From the NCBI RefSeq assembly GCF_002221525.1, contig NZ_CP011028.1, positions 135,001-199,000 on the forward strand: a DNA stretch of 64,000 nucleotides. The letters are read 5' to 3'. A program made the translations under genes and the position numbers. Positions 1 through 10,344 of the stretch are shown here, one piece after another. Under the pieces are notes generated by a model. That model searched no databases and had not been told where the DNA came from. It worked only from the letters and a program-made list of their open reading frames with translations. Within the stretch, counting starts at the first letter, position 1. The number at the start of each line of letters is the position of its first letter. The stretch comes from Pseudoalteromonas espejiana DSM 9414 (GTDB taxonomy: Bacteria > Pseudomonadota > Gammaproteobacteria > Enterobacterales > Alteromonadaceae).

Positions 1-1972
<1,972 letters not shown>

Positions 1973-2113
1973 ACAACGCCAAACGCGTTTTGTGACAGAA
2001 ACAAGCGACAGAAGTTAATAGCTAGAGTAGATATTACTTAGAAAGACTTAAAAAATATTATCAGATATTTTCCAGATTTAGTTGGTACGTGAAAACGGAC
2101 TGACGCCCTAATT

Positions 2114-2233
2114 TGCTTGGTAACCATAGCGTTTTGGACCCACCTGACCCCATGCCGAACTCAGTAGTGAAACGAAACAGCGCCGATGATAGTGTAGCAT
2201 TTGCTATGTGAAAGTAGGACATTGCCAGGCTCC
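2114..2233 (+). rRNA. rrf: 5S ribosomal RNA
   Basis: The gene starts TGCTTGG and ends CCAGGC, which pair to form the terminal helix. Internal CCCACCTGACCCCATGCCGAACTCAG is the conserved loop B/C region. The length of about 118-120 nt is normal. It lies 141 nt after the 23S end and is followed by an intrinsic terminator, so it closes the rRNA operon. The exact 3' end is uncertain by 1-3 nt. Confidence 0.95.
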
Positions 2234-2242
2234 AAATAAGAG

Positions 2243-2273
2243 AAACCCGTTACAGCAATGTGACGGGTTTTTT
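2243..2273 (+). terminator. Intrinsic terminator of the rRNA operon
   Basis: Stem AAACCCGT (2243-2250) pairs with ACGGGTTT (2263-2270), followed by a short T run. It sits directly after the 5S gene. Confidence 0.85.
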
Positions 2274-2300
2274 GCTGTCTGGGATTTAATAAACAGCCAA

Positions 2301-2403
2301 GACCCCGTGCCAAACTCAGTAGCGAAACAAAACAGCTCGAAGGCGAGCCCCGACCAATGATAGTGTAGCATTTGCTATGTGAAAGTAGGACATTGCCAGG
2401 CTC
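2301..2403 (+). pseudogene. Decayed second 5S rRNA copy
   Basis: The segment repeats the 5S gene from its GACCCC/GCC-AACTCAGTAG core to the final GCCAGGCTCC. The first ~35 nt, which form the 5' half of the terminal helix, are missing. Relative to the intact gene it carries an insertion of about 20 nt (around 2336-2356) inside the AGCGCCGATGATAG region, plus point changes. The 3' ~50 nt are identical to the intact 5S. Without the 5' strand it cannot form helix I, so it is probably non-functional. It has its own terminator just downstream, as expected for a tandem duplication of the 5S-terminator unit. Confidence 0.8.
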
Positions 2404-2413
2404 CAAATACGAG

Positions 2414-2444
2414 AAAGCCGCTTCAGAAATGAAGCGGCTTTTTT
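2414..2444 (+). terminator. Intrinsic terminator after the 5S pseudogene
   Basis: Stem AAAGCCGCTTC (2414-2424) pairs with GAAGCGGCTTT (2431-2441) over a 6-nt loop, followed by TTT. Confidence 0.85.
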
Positions 2445-2848
2445 ACGTCTTAAGAAAAGTAAAATTCAGCATTTTCTTCTCTAAAGCGCAGCGTCTCCTA
2501 AGCGAAGCGCCTCTTTGTGAACAGTGTTTTAGCTATCAAATGCATTGGCGGATGATAGTGAAGCATTTCACTGTGACCCTCCACCGCTGTGGGCACTACG
2601 ACAGCACACCGACTCAAAATATAAAAAAACAAAACCAGTAGTAACTTATAAATCAATATTAAATAAGTTCGATTTAATGGCTTTGGTTGAAAAGCGCACC
2701 GACCCCGACGCTAAAAAATCACACTAAGATCACTCATTATCGCAGTCGGCCATTAAAGTGCTAATCGCTGCAGTCTGATCAATTATTTGAGAGAAATGGC
2801 TTTACCTATTATCAAATTTTTTTAGAAAGTCTTTTAAGGATTTTGCTG
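2445..2848. other. Non-coding spacer with a third, short 5S-like fragment
   Basis: No credible coding region is visible. Positions 2551-2576 (GATGATAGTG followed by AAGCATTT) match the helix IV region of the 5S gene upstream with few changes, so this is probably another eroded 5S duplicate. The rest is unrecognised AT-rich sequence leading to the nitroreductase promoter. Confidence 0.5.
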
Positions 2849-2864
2849 ATTATCAATTGATAAT
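2849..2864. promoter_or_regulatory. Perfect 16-nt palindrome upstream of the nitroreductase gene, candidate operator
   Basis: ATTATCAATTGATAAT is a perfect inverted repeat. It ends 7 nt before TATACA (2871-2876), which could be a -10 element, and lies 59 nt upstream of the start codon at 2924. The position fits an operator for a dimeric repressor or activator. The regulator is unknown and none is encoded next door. Confidence 0.5.
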
Positions 2865-2923
2865 AAAAGCTATACACTTGCTCCATCTTGTATTTACATA
2901 CTTACATTACGACGGAGAAGAGC

Positions 2924-3580
2924 ATGTCTCATCAAATCATTAAAGACTTACATAATCGTTATACTGCTAAGAAATATGATTCAGCAAAACGTATTTCATC
3001 AGAGGATCTGGAAGTAATTAAAGAAGCTATTCGTCTGTCTGCTTCTTCTATTAACTCTCAGCCTTGGAAGTTTGTTCTAGTAGAAAGTGAAGAAGGTAAG
3101 CAACGTTTACACGATACATTTGCAAACAAGCATCAGTTTAACCAGTTACACGCTAAAGAGGCATCTCATACGCTTTTACTTGCCTATGACCCACAATACA
3201 CTAAAGACAAGTTCTCTAAGCGTGTAGATGTAGAAGTAAGCTCGGGCCACCTGCCAGCAGAAATGCGCGATAACTTTATGGGCGCATATGCATTTGCAGA
3301 AATGAACACAGATGAAAATGGCTATAACGGTAGCTGGACCAAGGCGCAGGTTTATTTAGCGCTTGGTAACATTATGCATACTCTAGCGCGCTTAAATATT
3401 GCCTCTACACCTATGGAAGGTGTTGATCCTGAACTGATTGGTGAAAAGTTTAGCGAAGAGCTTGATGGCCACATTTGTGAAGTGGCACTTGCTATGGGTT
3501 ACCCAGTTGCTGAAGAAGATTGGAACTATGGTAAACCTAAAGCACGTTTAGCAGTTGAAGATATTATTGCTACTGTATAA
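2924..3580 (+). CDS. NAD(P)H-dependent nitroreductase family oxidoreductase (NfsB-like)
   Basis: This 218-residue protein is an FMN-dependent oxidoreductase of the NfsB type, which reduces nitroaromatics or quinones with NAD(P)H in the cytoplasm. The RYTAKKYD segment (residues 11-18) and SSINSQPW (about 40-48) match the FMN-binding N-terminus of E. coli NfsB. QVYLALGNIMHTLARL and TPMEGVDP match its dimer-interface and ligand-binding segments. The ATG at 2924 is chosen because GGAG lies 7 nt upstream and the family begins near this MSHQIIKDL; an earlier in-frame start at 2888 would add 12 residues. The gene stands alone between a palindromic operator candidate and a terminator. The physiological substrate cannot be told from sequence. 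Confidence 0.88.
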   Translation: MSHQIIKDLHNRYTAKKYDSAKRISSEDLEVIKEAIRLSASSINSQPWKFVLVESEEGKQRLHDTFANKHQFNQLHAKEASHTLLLAYDPQYTKDKFSKRVDVEVSSGHLPAEMRDNFMGAYAFAEMNTDENGYNGSWTKAQVYLALGNIMHTLARLNIASTPMEGVDPELIGEKFSEELDGHICEVALAMGYPVAEEDWNYGKPKARLAVEDIIATV

Positions 3581-3600
3581 TGAGTTACTATGAATTAATT

Positions 3601-3625
3601 AGCCGAGCTTGTGCTCGGCTTTTTT
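3601..3625 (+). terminator. Intrinsic terminator of the nitroreductase gene
   Basis: AGCCGAGC (3601-3608) pairs with GCTCGGCT (3613-3620) over TTGT, followed by five T. It lies in a convergent junction with the minus-strand gene ending at 3630. Confidence 0.88.
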
Positions 3626-3629
3626 GTTT

Positions 3630-4490
3630 TTAAAATAGGCCATATGCTTGGGTTTCTTCGCTGCTGTGATCGCTGCTGTGATCGCTTAAGTGGTCGGGTC
3701 TAAAAATTGCACTTGGATCAATTAGCACACTGTGTTTTTCAGCTAGTTTTATTAGCCCGCGCATCATTCCCTTTGTTTGCGGGTCTATATCAAAACCTAC
3801 CTCAGTTAACTTATCGAGTGGTTTAATGTCTTCTTTTTTATAATCTATGTTGTCTTCAACTTTATCAACCAGCAGTCCAACATGTGGGTTTAAACCATCT
3901 TTGGTAGTAAAAACAATGATAGGCTTATAGTCGAGTGTGATTTGCTCTTTTGCTGATTCAAACAAGCGTAGTAATTGCATTAGGCTATTGCGCTTAATAC
4001 TCGCTAAATATTTTATCGCTTGCTTATGTTCTTGGTTATTATGAGCATTAACTGCTTGGTTGCTTACATTTATAAGCTCTTTAGTAGGGCTATCAAACTT
4101 ATCTATAATGTTTTTTAAATCGGCATTATCAGTTTTAAATTCTTTATAAAACACGGTAAAGCTATGTAGCTGAGCTTCGTCGTTGTTTATGGTGCCACTT
4201 TCTATATTGATGTTTTTTTCTAAATTGTTAAACCAACCGTTTAGTGTGTCTTGCGACTTTCTTAGTTCCGCAAGAGCTAACTTATTACTTTGCTCAGTAG
4301 AGCTGCCATTTAAAATAACACCTAAATCAAATACTGGCGTGGGGGTTTCCATGTAATCTTTTACACCAATAAAGCTCTTATTGTTATTGGGTAGTGTGGT
4401 GAGATTATTATCAAAGCGTTCAGTGAGTAATATATCGAGAATTTTAAGTGAAATTGTTTTACATCCCACCTGAAAGTTAATGAATTCCAT
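3630..4490 (-). CDS. CheW-like protein with an inserted CZB-like helical domain
   Basis: The 286-residue protein appears to be a CheW coupling fold interrupted by a helical insert. Residues 1-65 (INFQVGCKTISLKILDI..., then VKDYMETPTPVFDLGVILNG) resemble the first half of CheW. Residues about 190-230 (IIVFTTKDG, HVGLLVDKVED) resemble the second half. The intervening ~120 residues are predicted helical. They contain LNGWFNNL and NAHNNQEHKQAIKYL, which recall the zinc-binding CZB domain of chemoreceptors, but the usual first His and the Cys motif are not clearly conserved. The tail (about 265-280) is a short HSSD repeat. It stands alone, with no che genes nearby. The role is inferred to be chemosensory coupling or redox/zinc sensing. 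Confidence 0.55.
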   Translation of the reverse strand: MEFINFQVGCKTISLKILDILLTERFDNNLTTLPNNNKSFIGVKDYMETPTPVFDLGVILNGSSTEQSNKLALAELRKSQDTLNGWFNNLEKNINIESGTINNDEAQLHSFTVFYKEFKTDNADLKNIIDKFDSPTKELINVSNQAVNAHNNQEHKQAIKYLASIKRNSLMQLLRLFESAKEQITLDYKPIIVFTTKDGLNPHVGLLVDKVEDNIDYKKEDIKPLDKLTEVGFDIDPQTKGMMRGLIKLAEKHSVLIDPSAIFRPDHLSDHSSDHSSEETQAYGLF

Positions 4491-4548
4491 ACCTTTATCT
4501 TTAATTGCCCTGTTATGCCTTAAGGATAGAACAAATTAAATAAATAGC

Positions 4549-6612
4549 TTAAAGAGTGTGCTCTTTTTTAATAAGCGATTTAACTGCTTGTTTGAACTGC
4601 TGCTCTAAAGCTTTTTTTCCACCAAGATCATATTCAGCTATTAGCTGCTCTGTATTATGATTTTGCAAAACCATTTGTATTAATAGATGCTTATCTTTTT
4701 TTACTAGGTTATTTAAGTATGAAGGTGAGTGATTAAGCAAATACCAAATTTTTGGTGCTGCGCTAAAGCGACTTAAGTTATTGAGTAAACTTATTGGCTG
4801 AATATGTGGCGTTACTTCATCAGTGCAATGATCAATTAGCTCTGCTACTAACTCAACATTAAGCAGCCTAAAGTAGGTTAATAACCCATAAAATAAATCA
4901 TGTTTAAATTGTTGCTTTAAGCTTTGTAAATTAGCTGATTGCCCTGATAAATATTTAACAACTAAAGCGGAGTGCTCTGCTGTGCTTTTATCTCGCTGAT
5001 AACCAAGTTTAACTACACCAAACCCTTGTGATTGCCAAAAGCGTAAAAGCGTTGCGGTAGCGCCAAAACTTGCCCCTAAATATCGACATGTTGGCGTTAA
5101 CTGTAACTGGCAATAATTCAGTAACGCTTTTCCTGTGCCTTGGTTATGTAAGTTAGGAGCAACGGCTATGCGTATAACCCGAGCACTTGGCTTTGTTAAG
5201 TAACAGGTTTTACTCGTTAATTGCCCGAGCGTTTGCGCCATTAAGTGGCCTTGTGGGCGGCGGTCACCACTAATTATTTTTTCGGCTAATTCAGCGTCTA
5301 GGCCGCCTTCTATGGCAACTAAACATACGGCAACAACACAAGAATTGCAGGTACTTATAAATAACTTTTGTGAAGGGGCATCAAGTAATTGGCGTAAATC
5401 ATTAACGCTGCTTTGGTAGTGAGCCAGCGCAAGCAGTGCCACAGTTTGCTGAAGTAGTGTTTCATCGTTAATTAGTTGCTGTTGAGTAACTTCTAAGTGC
5501 TCAATACATGCATTTACATTAGCTAATTCATTATATTGAGCATCAAGAGCTAAAAGAGTACGAATGTGTTGCTCAAGCGGGTCGCCTTTAGCAAAGCGTA
5601 ATGGCTCATTAAGTGTAATAACTTTTGCTGCTTTGTAAGTGGCTTTAATATGTTTAGTAAAGCGAATAGTGTAGCCTCTACCATTCCCTTCGTAGCCTAC
5701 CAACGTGCTTGCAAATACAATACGGGGATAGTGCTCGAGCATTTTTAATAATAGCGGTACAGGAATAGCTGCAGCCTCATCTACAAGTAATAAATCACAT
5801 TGTGGAAGCTGGCTAATAAGCGCATCGGGCGCCATATATTGTAGATTAGCTAATTGTTTTTGTTTACTGTTGTATTCAACTTGTAATGTTTTAGCTAAAT
5901 GTTTAAAGGTGCTATGGGTTGCGCTAAATTGGGTGGTACACACGATAATATTTTTATTTGGCAGTGCGGCAGCTGCAAGCCCAAGCGCAGCAGATTTACC
6001 ACGCCCTCTATCAGCGTTTATTAATAAAGGCCGGTTGGCACGTCCAGTTGCTACTTTAGTTATTTGCTCAACACAATGTTGCTGAGGTAAATAATCAATA
6101 TTGTTAGTAATACCGCTTTTTAGTTCACTTTGCTTAAATGCAGTTTGCTGATCAAAATGCAGTGCAGGAAGAGTATGAATTAGCTGAGCAAAGCGTAAAT
6201 TAAAATAGCTTTGCTGATTACTGTGCCCGTGAGATTGCACGCTTTTAAGAGCAGGATCTTGCCATGTAGTTAAGCTTGCTAGCGTTGGTAGTAATAAAAA
6301 TAAAACGCCACCTGCTTTTACTGTACCGGCAAGTGCCGCAAGCTTATCAGGGTAAATACCACTAAAACCATCGTAAACAGCATGCGGGAATTCTTGACCT
6401 AATAACTGATGGGTATGTTCGGGCCAGCTTGCGCTTATAAGCTCAGAGCTTTTGGAAAGTACTTTAACACTATATGAGCTTGTTAAAGTACTTAGTAATT
6501 CATAACACCAGTTAGAGTCGCCAGTAATAAGGACTAACTGGCGATGCTTTGCGCCAGTTAGTTGTTGTGTTAATTGCTCAACACTGTGCTTATACAGCTT
6601 GAAGTCGTGCAT
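4549..6612 (-). CDS. tmcA: tRNA(Met) cytidine acetyltransferase TmcA
   Basis: This 687-residue enzyme makes N4-acetylcytidine at the wobble C34 of elongator tRNA-Met, using acetyl-CoA and ATP. Visible domains in order are an N-terminal DUF1726-like region, an RNA-helicase-like ATPase with the P-loop NADRGRGKSAALG (about 199-211) and the Walker B segment LLLVDEAAAIPVPLL, a GNAT acetyltransferase with IRIAVAPNLHNQGTGKALL, and a C-terminal tRNA-binding tail. The length is close to E. coli TmcA (671). The start overlaps the 3' end of uvrD by 23 nt, so translation is likely coupled and the two genes are probably co-transcribed. Confidence 0.95.
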   Translation of the reverse strand: MHDFKLYKHSVEQLTQQLTGAKHRQLVLITGDSNWCYELLSTLTSSYSVKVLSKSSELISASWPEHTHQLLGQEFPHAVYDGFSGIYPDKLAALAGTVKAGGVLFLLLPTLASLTTWQDPALKSVQSHGHSNQQSYFNLRFAQLIHTLPALHFDQQTAFKQSELKSGITNNIDYLPQQHCVEQITKVATGRANRPLLINADRGRGKSAALGLAAAALPNKNIIVCTTQFSATHSTFKHLAKTLQVEYNSKQKQLANLQYMAPDALISQLPQCDLLLVDEAAAIPVPLLLKMLEHYPRIVFASTLVGYEGNGRGYTIRFTKHIKATYKAAKVITLNEPLRFAKGDPLEQHIRTLLALDAQYNELANVNACIEHLEVTQQQLINDETLLQQTVALLALAHYQSSVNDLRQLLDAPSQKLFISTCNSCVVAVCLVAIEGGLDAELAEKIISGDRRPQGHLMAQTLGQLTSKTCYLTKPSARVIRIAVAPNLHNQGTGKALLNYCQLQLTPTCRYLGASFGATATLLRFWQSQGFGVVKLGYQRDKSTAEHSALVVKYLSGQSANLQSLKQQFKHDLFYGLLTYFRLLNVELVAELIDHCTDEVTPHIQPISLLNNLSRFSAAPKIWYLLNHSPSYLNNLVKKDKHLLIQMVLQNHNTEQLIAEYDLGGKKALEQQFKQAVKSLIKKEHTL

Positions 6613-8755
6613 ACGCGGTTACTAGCCATTTACTGCCAAGGTCATCAAAGTTTACCTGCACTCGTGATTGCGCGCCGCTACCTTCGTAATTAAGTACAGT
6701 CCCTATACCAAACTTAGCGTGTAGTACGCGCTGGCCTAAGTTAAAGCCACTTTCTTCAAATACAGCATGGCTGACTGATGCACTAAAACGCCCCGCAGCA
6801 GGCGGGCGCGACACTTGCGTTTTAATACGAATTTCTTCAACGCAGTCTTCTGGTATTTCACGTAAAAAGCGTGAAGGGCTGTGGTATTTTTCTTGCCCGT
6901 ATAAACGACGGCTTTCGGCGTGGCTAATATATAATTTATCCATTGCGCGGGTCATGCCTACGTAACAAAGGCGGCGCTCTTCTTCTAAGCGGCCAGACTC
7001 TTCATTACTTTGCTGCGAAGGGAACATGCCCTCTTCAACACCCACCATAAACACAAGTGGAAACTCTAAGCCTTTGGCTGAGTGAAGCGTCATCATTTGC
7101 ACCGCGTCTTCGTGCTCATCGGCTTGGCCTTCACCAGATTCAAGCGATGTATAAGCTAAAAACCCTTGTAGTGGCGAACTAAACTCTTCTTCCTCAGGGA
7201 GCTCGTACTGATCGCAGGCACTGATAAGCTCTTCTAAGTTTTCTACGCGGGCACGGCCTTTTTCGCCTTTTTCAGCTTGGTACATAGCCATAAGGCCAGA
7301 GGTTTGAATAGCGTATTTAGCTTGCTCGTGCAATGTAAGGTCGCTAATTTTGTCTTCTATGTGCTCAACCAGCTCTACAAATTTAGATACTGCACCTGCG
7401 GCGCGGCCAGATAAGTGTTGTTGTTCAACAATAGCTTTAGCTGCGTACCAAAGCGGGAGTGACTCAGCACGTGCGCAGTCGCGTATATGACTTAATGTTT
7501 TATCACCAATACCACGGGCAGGGGTGTTAATAACACGCTCAAATGCAGCGTCGTCTTGGCGATTACCTACTAAGCGTAAGTACGATAGTGCATCTTTAAT
7601 TTCTTGACGCTCGAAGAATCGCATACCACCGTAAATACGGTACTTTAAGCCTTCTTGTAGCATGGCTTCTTCGAGTACACGAGATTGCGCGTTGCTACGG
7701 TATAAAATGGCGGCGTCTTGCAACGCATTACCGGCATTTAACCAGCTACGTAATTTACTGCTTACAAAGCGGGCTTCGTCTAATTCGTTAAACGCAGCAT
7801 AAATAGAAATAGGTTCGCCTTCATTACCATCGGTCCATAAGCTTTTACCCATGCGCTCTGAGTTGTTTTTTATAAGCGCATTAGATGCTTTTAGAATAGT
7901 CGCGGTTGAGCGGTAGTTTTGCTCAAGGCGAATAGTTTCGGCGTCAAAGTCAGTTAAAAAGCGTTTTATATTTTCTATTTTAGCGCCGCGCCAGCCATAA
8001 ATACTTTGGTCGTCGTCGCCCACAATCATAATGCTTTGTGTATCGCCTGCGAGCAGCTTTAACCATGCGTATTGAATGGTATTGGTATCTTGAAACTCGT
8101 CTACCAGCATGTGCGCAAAGCGCTGTTGGTAATGGCGAAGCAGTGTAGGGTTATTTTTGAGCACCTCATAGCTACGCAATAGTATTTCAGCAAAATCGAC
8201 TAAACCCGCGCGGTCACACGCTTCTTGATACGCGGCATATACACGCAGCATCATTTGTTCGTTTATATCGTAGGCTTGAATATCTTTAGGGCGAAGTGCT
8301 TCGTCTTTTTTAGCGCTTATGTACCAGCCAAATTGTTTAGCTGGCCACTTTTTATCATCAATATTCATTGATTTTAATAAGCGCTTGATCATTCTTAGCT
8401 GATCGTCAGAATCTAATATTTGAAAGGCTTCTGGCAGGTTGGCTTCTCGGTGATGAGCGCGCAAAATACGGTGCGATAAGCCATGGAAAGTACCAATCCA
8501 CATACCACCGACCGGTGCTTTTAAGGTCTCTTCTACTCGCGTGCGCATTTCTTTAGCTGCTTTATTGGTAAAAGTAACCGCAAAAATACTATAAGCAGAG
8601 GCCTGCTCAACCTGCATTAACCACGCAATACGATGAACCAGCACTCGTGTTTTACCAGACCCAGCACCTGCTAATACCAGCATGTTTTGTAGTGGGGCTG
8701 CAACGGCATCGCGTTGTTTGTCATTTAAGCCATCGAGTAATTCAGAAACGTCCAT
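6590..8755 (-). CDS. uvrD: DNA helicase II UvrD
   Basis: This superfamily 1A 3'-5' DNA helicase of 721 residues acts in nucleotide excision repair, mismatch repair and removal of RecA filaments. The motifs are in order: Walker A GAGSGKT (residues 30-36), DEFQDTN (motif II), GDDDQSIYGWRGA (motif III), LEQNYRST (motif IV), MMTLHSAKGLEFPLVF (motif V) and YVGMTRA (motif VI). The C-terminus keeps the small Tudor-like LGQRVLHAKFGIGTVLNYEG domain that binds RNA polymerase. The length equals E. coli UvrD (720). It is followed with overlap by tmcA. No LexA box was recognised upstream with confidence. Confidence 0.97.
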   Translation of the reverse strand: MDVSELLDGLNDKQRDAVAAPLQNMLVLAGAGSGKTRVLVHRIAWLMQVEQASAYSIFAVTFTNKAAKEMRTRVEETLKAPVGGMWIGTFHGLSHRILRAHHREANLPEAFQILDSDDQLRMIKRLLKSMNIDDKKWPAKQFGWYISAKKDEALRPKDIQAYDINEQMMLRVYAAYQEACDRAGLVDFAEILLRSYEVLKNNPTLLRHYQQRFAHMLVDEFQDTNTIQYAWLKLLAGDTQSIMIVGDDDQSIYGWRGAKIENIKRFLTDFDAETIRLEQNYRSTATILKASNALIKNNSERMGKSLWTDGNEGEPISIYAAFNELDEARFVSSKLRSWLNAGNALQDAAILYRSNAQSRVLEEAMLQEGLKYRIYGGMRFFERQEIKDALSYLRLVGNRQDDAAFERVINTPARGIGDKTLSHIRDCARAESLPLWYAAKAIVEQQHLSGRAAGAVSKFVELVEHIEDKISDLTLHEQAKYAIQTSGLMAMYQAEKGEKGRARVENLEELISACDQYELPEEEEFSSPLQGFLAYTSLESGEGQADEHEDAVQMMTLHSAKGLEFPLVFMVGVEEGMFPSQQSNEESGRLEEERRLCYVGMTRAMDKLYISHAESRRLYGQEKYHSPSRFLREIPEDCVEEIRIKTQVSRPPAAGRFSASVSHAVFEESGFNLGQRVLHAKFGIGTVLNYEGSGAQSRVQVNFDDLGSKWLVTAYARLQAV

Positions 8756-9067
8756 CGTTACGCCTTTTCAATCAATAATGAGAGCAGTATAACAGGTGTT
8801 TTTGTTAGGCTAAATAAAATACTGTTTTTATGAACAGCTATTCTAAAAATAACCCCTTAAACCAATTAGCTGGCTAGTTTTTAGCGTCTATAAATAACTA
8901 AATTTAAAAATAAAAATAATCAAATTGACCTATATTTAGTAAAAAATACTAAAGCATTTATTTAGTGTTAATTTAACTACCTGATTTTTAAGCTTTAATA
9001 AATTGGCATAAAGTGTGATAGTAAGTAAATAACTAAAATTTAAAATTAATTAACTACAGAGGTGAGT
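8756..9067. other. AT-rich divergent intergenic region between uvrD and a small membrane-protein gene
   Basis: No ORF with coding character, RNA gene or repeat was recognised in these ~310 nt. It should hold the promoters of uvrD (minus) and of the small gene starting at 9068 (plus). The AT richness makes individual -10 calls unreliable. Confidence 0.5.
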
Positions 9068-9292
9068 ATGTCAGGACAAGGTTCAGGCGGTAATGTTATT
9101 GCAGCACTATGTAATATATTTTTTCCCGGTTTAGGTCAATTAGTACAAGGGCGTATTTTAGCTGCTTTACTATTTGCTATTTTCTTTTTTGGTGGTGCCG
9201 CACTGTGGTTTTTAGTTGTGCCAGGGATTATTGCCGCCATAGTATACGTTTGGGCAATAATTGACGCCGCGAGATACCGCTCCAGAGATTAG
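9068..9292 (+). CDS. Small membrane protein of the TM2-like type
   Basis: This 74-residue protein has two or three hydrophobic segments (about 10-25, 29-47 and 48-66). The signature FFPGLGQLVQGR near residues 19-30 and the ending YVWAIIDAARY resemble short TM2/DUF-type membrane proteins. The ATG at 9068 is preferred over the in-frame GTG at 9062 because AGAGG at 9057-9061 gives normal spacing to the ATG. A terminator follows directly, so it is monocistronic. No function is known; a general envelope role is a guess. Confidence 0.7.
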   Translation: MSGQGSGGNVIAALCNIFFPGLGQLVQGRILAALLFAIFFFGGAALWFLVVPGIIAAIVYVWAIIDAARYRSRD

Positions 9293-9308
9293 TGATTATA
9301 AAATAAGT

Positions 9309-9336
9309 AATAGCGCCCATTGGCGCTATTTTGCTT
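9309..9336 (+). terminator. Intrinsic terminator
   Basis: AATAGCGCC (9309-9317) pairs with GGCGCTATT (9322-9330) over CATT, followed by a T-rich stretch. Confidence 0.8.
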
Positions 9337-9403
9337 TTTAGAGTCGGCGTTTAAGCTAATTTACGGGTATAATCGCGCTATTAGTGTTTAATAAGTAACA
9401 GTT

Positions 9404-9772
9404 ATGGAATATCAATTTATACGTGACCCTATTAGTGGGCTGCGCATTAAAATAAGCAGCGAACACGCAATAATTGGCCGTTGGCTAAATGAAGAGATTG
9501 GCAAAGACAAAGTGGCTATGGTGCAAGCACTTATTACCTCGGTAAAAACAAGCTACGAGCCAGTTACTCTAAAAGGCCAAGAAATAGATTTAATACTCTC
9601 TAAAGATGAAGCCTTATTTGAAGCGCATGCGCTGCATCAAGACAGCGAAGATTTAGTTGCCTACCAAGATGATGATTTAATGCTTGAAGAAAATGGTCTA
9701 GTGAGTGGTTGTGGCTTTGAAGATTTTGTTGACCTGATCAACTCATGGCATGAGTTTTCGGCTGGTCGTTAA
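9404..9772 (+). CDS. yacL: UPF0231 family protein YacL
   Basis: This 122-residue acidic protein matches the UPF0231/YacL family of gammaproteobacteria. It starts MEYQFIRDPISG (E. coli YacL starts MDYEFLRDITG). It keeps the GRWLNEEIG segment (residues 27-35; GHWFNEEV in E. coli) and ends with the CGFEDF motif (residues 104-109; CGVEDF in E. coli). The biochemical function is unknown. It marks the left, conserved-chromosome side of the nucleotide cassette that follows. The start is supported by the family N-terminus. Confidence 0.88.
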   Translation: MEYQFIRDPISGLRIKISSEHAIIGRWLNEEIGKDKVAMVQALITSVKTSYEPVTLKGQEIDLILSKDEALFEAHALHQDSEDLVAYQDDDLMLEENGLVSGCGFEDFVDLINSWHEFSAGR

Positions 9773-9824
9773 GTTATATTATCTGTATTATTTTTATAAA
9801 TTTATTTAGAGTAGAAAGTTTAAA

Positions 9825-10280
9825 ATGAAAAAAGTTGAATTAAAAATTGTAAATCCTAAAGTTGGTACTGAAATTCCTATGCCTGAGTATGCTACAGATG
9901 GCTCAGCAGCGATTGATCTTAGAGCTTGTATCGATGATGCGTTACGACTTTCACCAGGCGAAACTAAACTAATACCTACTGGTATTGCTTTAAATATGCA
10001 GGACACTGGAATGGCTGCGACTATTTTACCACGCTCTGGTTTGGGTCATAAACATGGGATTGTACTGGGTAATTTAGTCGGATTAATTGACTCAGACTAT
10101 CAAGGTGAGTTATTCATTTCAGTATGGAATAGGGGTAATGATGAATTTGCAATAAACTCTGGTGATAGAATTGCTCAATTGATGTTTATACCAGTACTTA
10201 AAGCTGATTTTGTACTTGTCGATGAGTTTGAAGCAACTGAGCGTGGAACTGGCGGCTTTGGCCATACTGGCGTGAAGTAG
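9825..10280 (+). CDS. dut: Deoxyuridine 5'-triphosphate nucleotidohydrolase (dUTPase)
   Basis: This homotrimeric all-beta dUTPase hydrolyses dUTP to dUMP and pyrophosphate, keeping uracil out of DNA and feeding dTMP synthesis. The 151 residues carry all five family motifs: GSAAIDLRA (about 26-34), [10 protein letters not shown] (69-78), [13 protein letters not shown] (83-95, with the catalytic Asp), GDRIAQL, and the C-terminal [10 protein letters not shown] arm that closes the active site. Similarity to E. coli Dut is high throughout. In E. coli and many relatives dut lies beside coaBC; here it sits upstream of an unusual nucleotide cassette with no terminator between. It could be the only chromosomal dut or a second copy. 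Confidence 0.96.
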   Translation: MKKVELKIVNPKVGTEIPMPEYATDGSAAIDLRACIDDALRLSPGETKLIPTGIALNMQDTGMAATILPRSGLGHKHGIVLGNLVGLIDSDYQGELFISVWNRGNDEFAINSGDRIAQLMFIPVLKADFVLVDEFEATERGTGGFGHTGVK

Positions 10281-10294
10281 CTTTCTTAGATAGA

Positions 10295-10314
10295 TGGCGT
10301 GTATATCCACGCCA
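10295..10314. promoter_or_regulatory. Hairpin between dut and the Nudix-protein gene
   Basis: TGGCGTG (10295-10301) pairs perfectly with CACGCCA (10308-10314) over TATATC. There is no T run, so it is not a classical terminator. It could be an operator, an mRNA processing or stability element, or a weak attenuator within the operon. Confidence 0.45.
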
Positions 10315-10344
10315 CATAGCAACTTAGTTAAAAGGATTTACTAA

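Noticed and set aside
2161..2727. Open frames of 60-89 codons over the 5S copies and spacer
   Set aside because: They overlap 5S rRNA, its pseudogene and terminators and contain terminator stems; no ribosome-binding sites.
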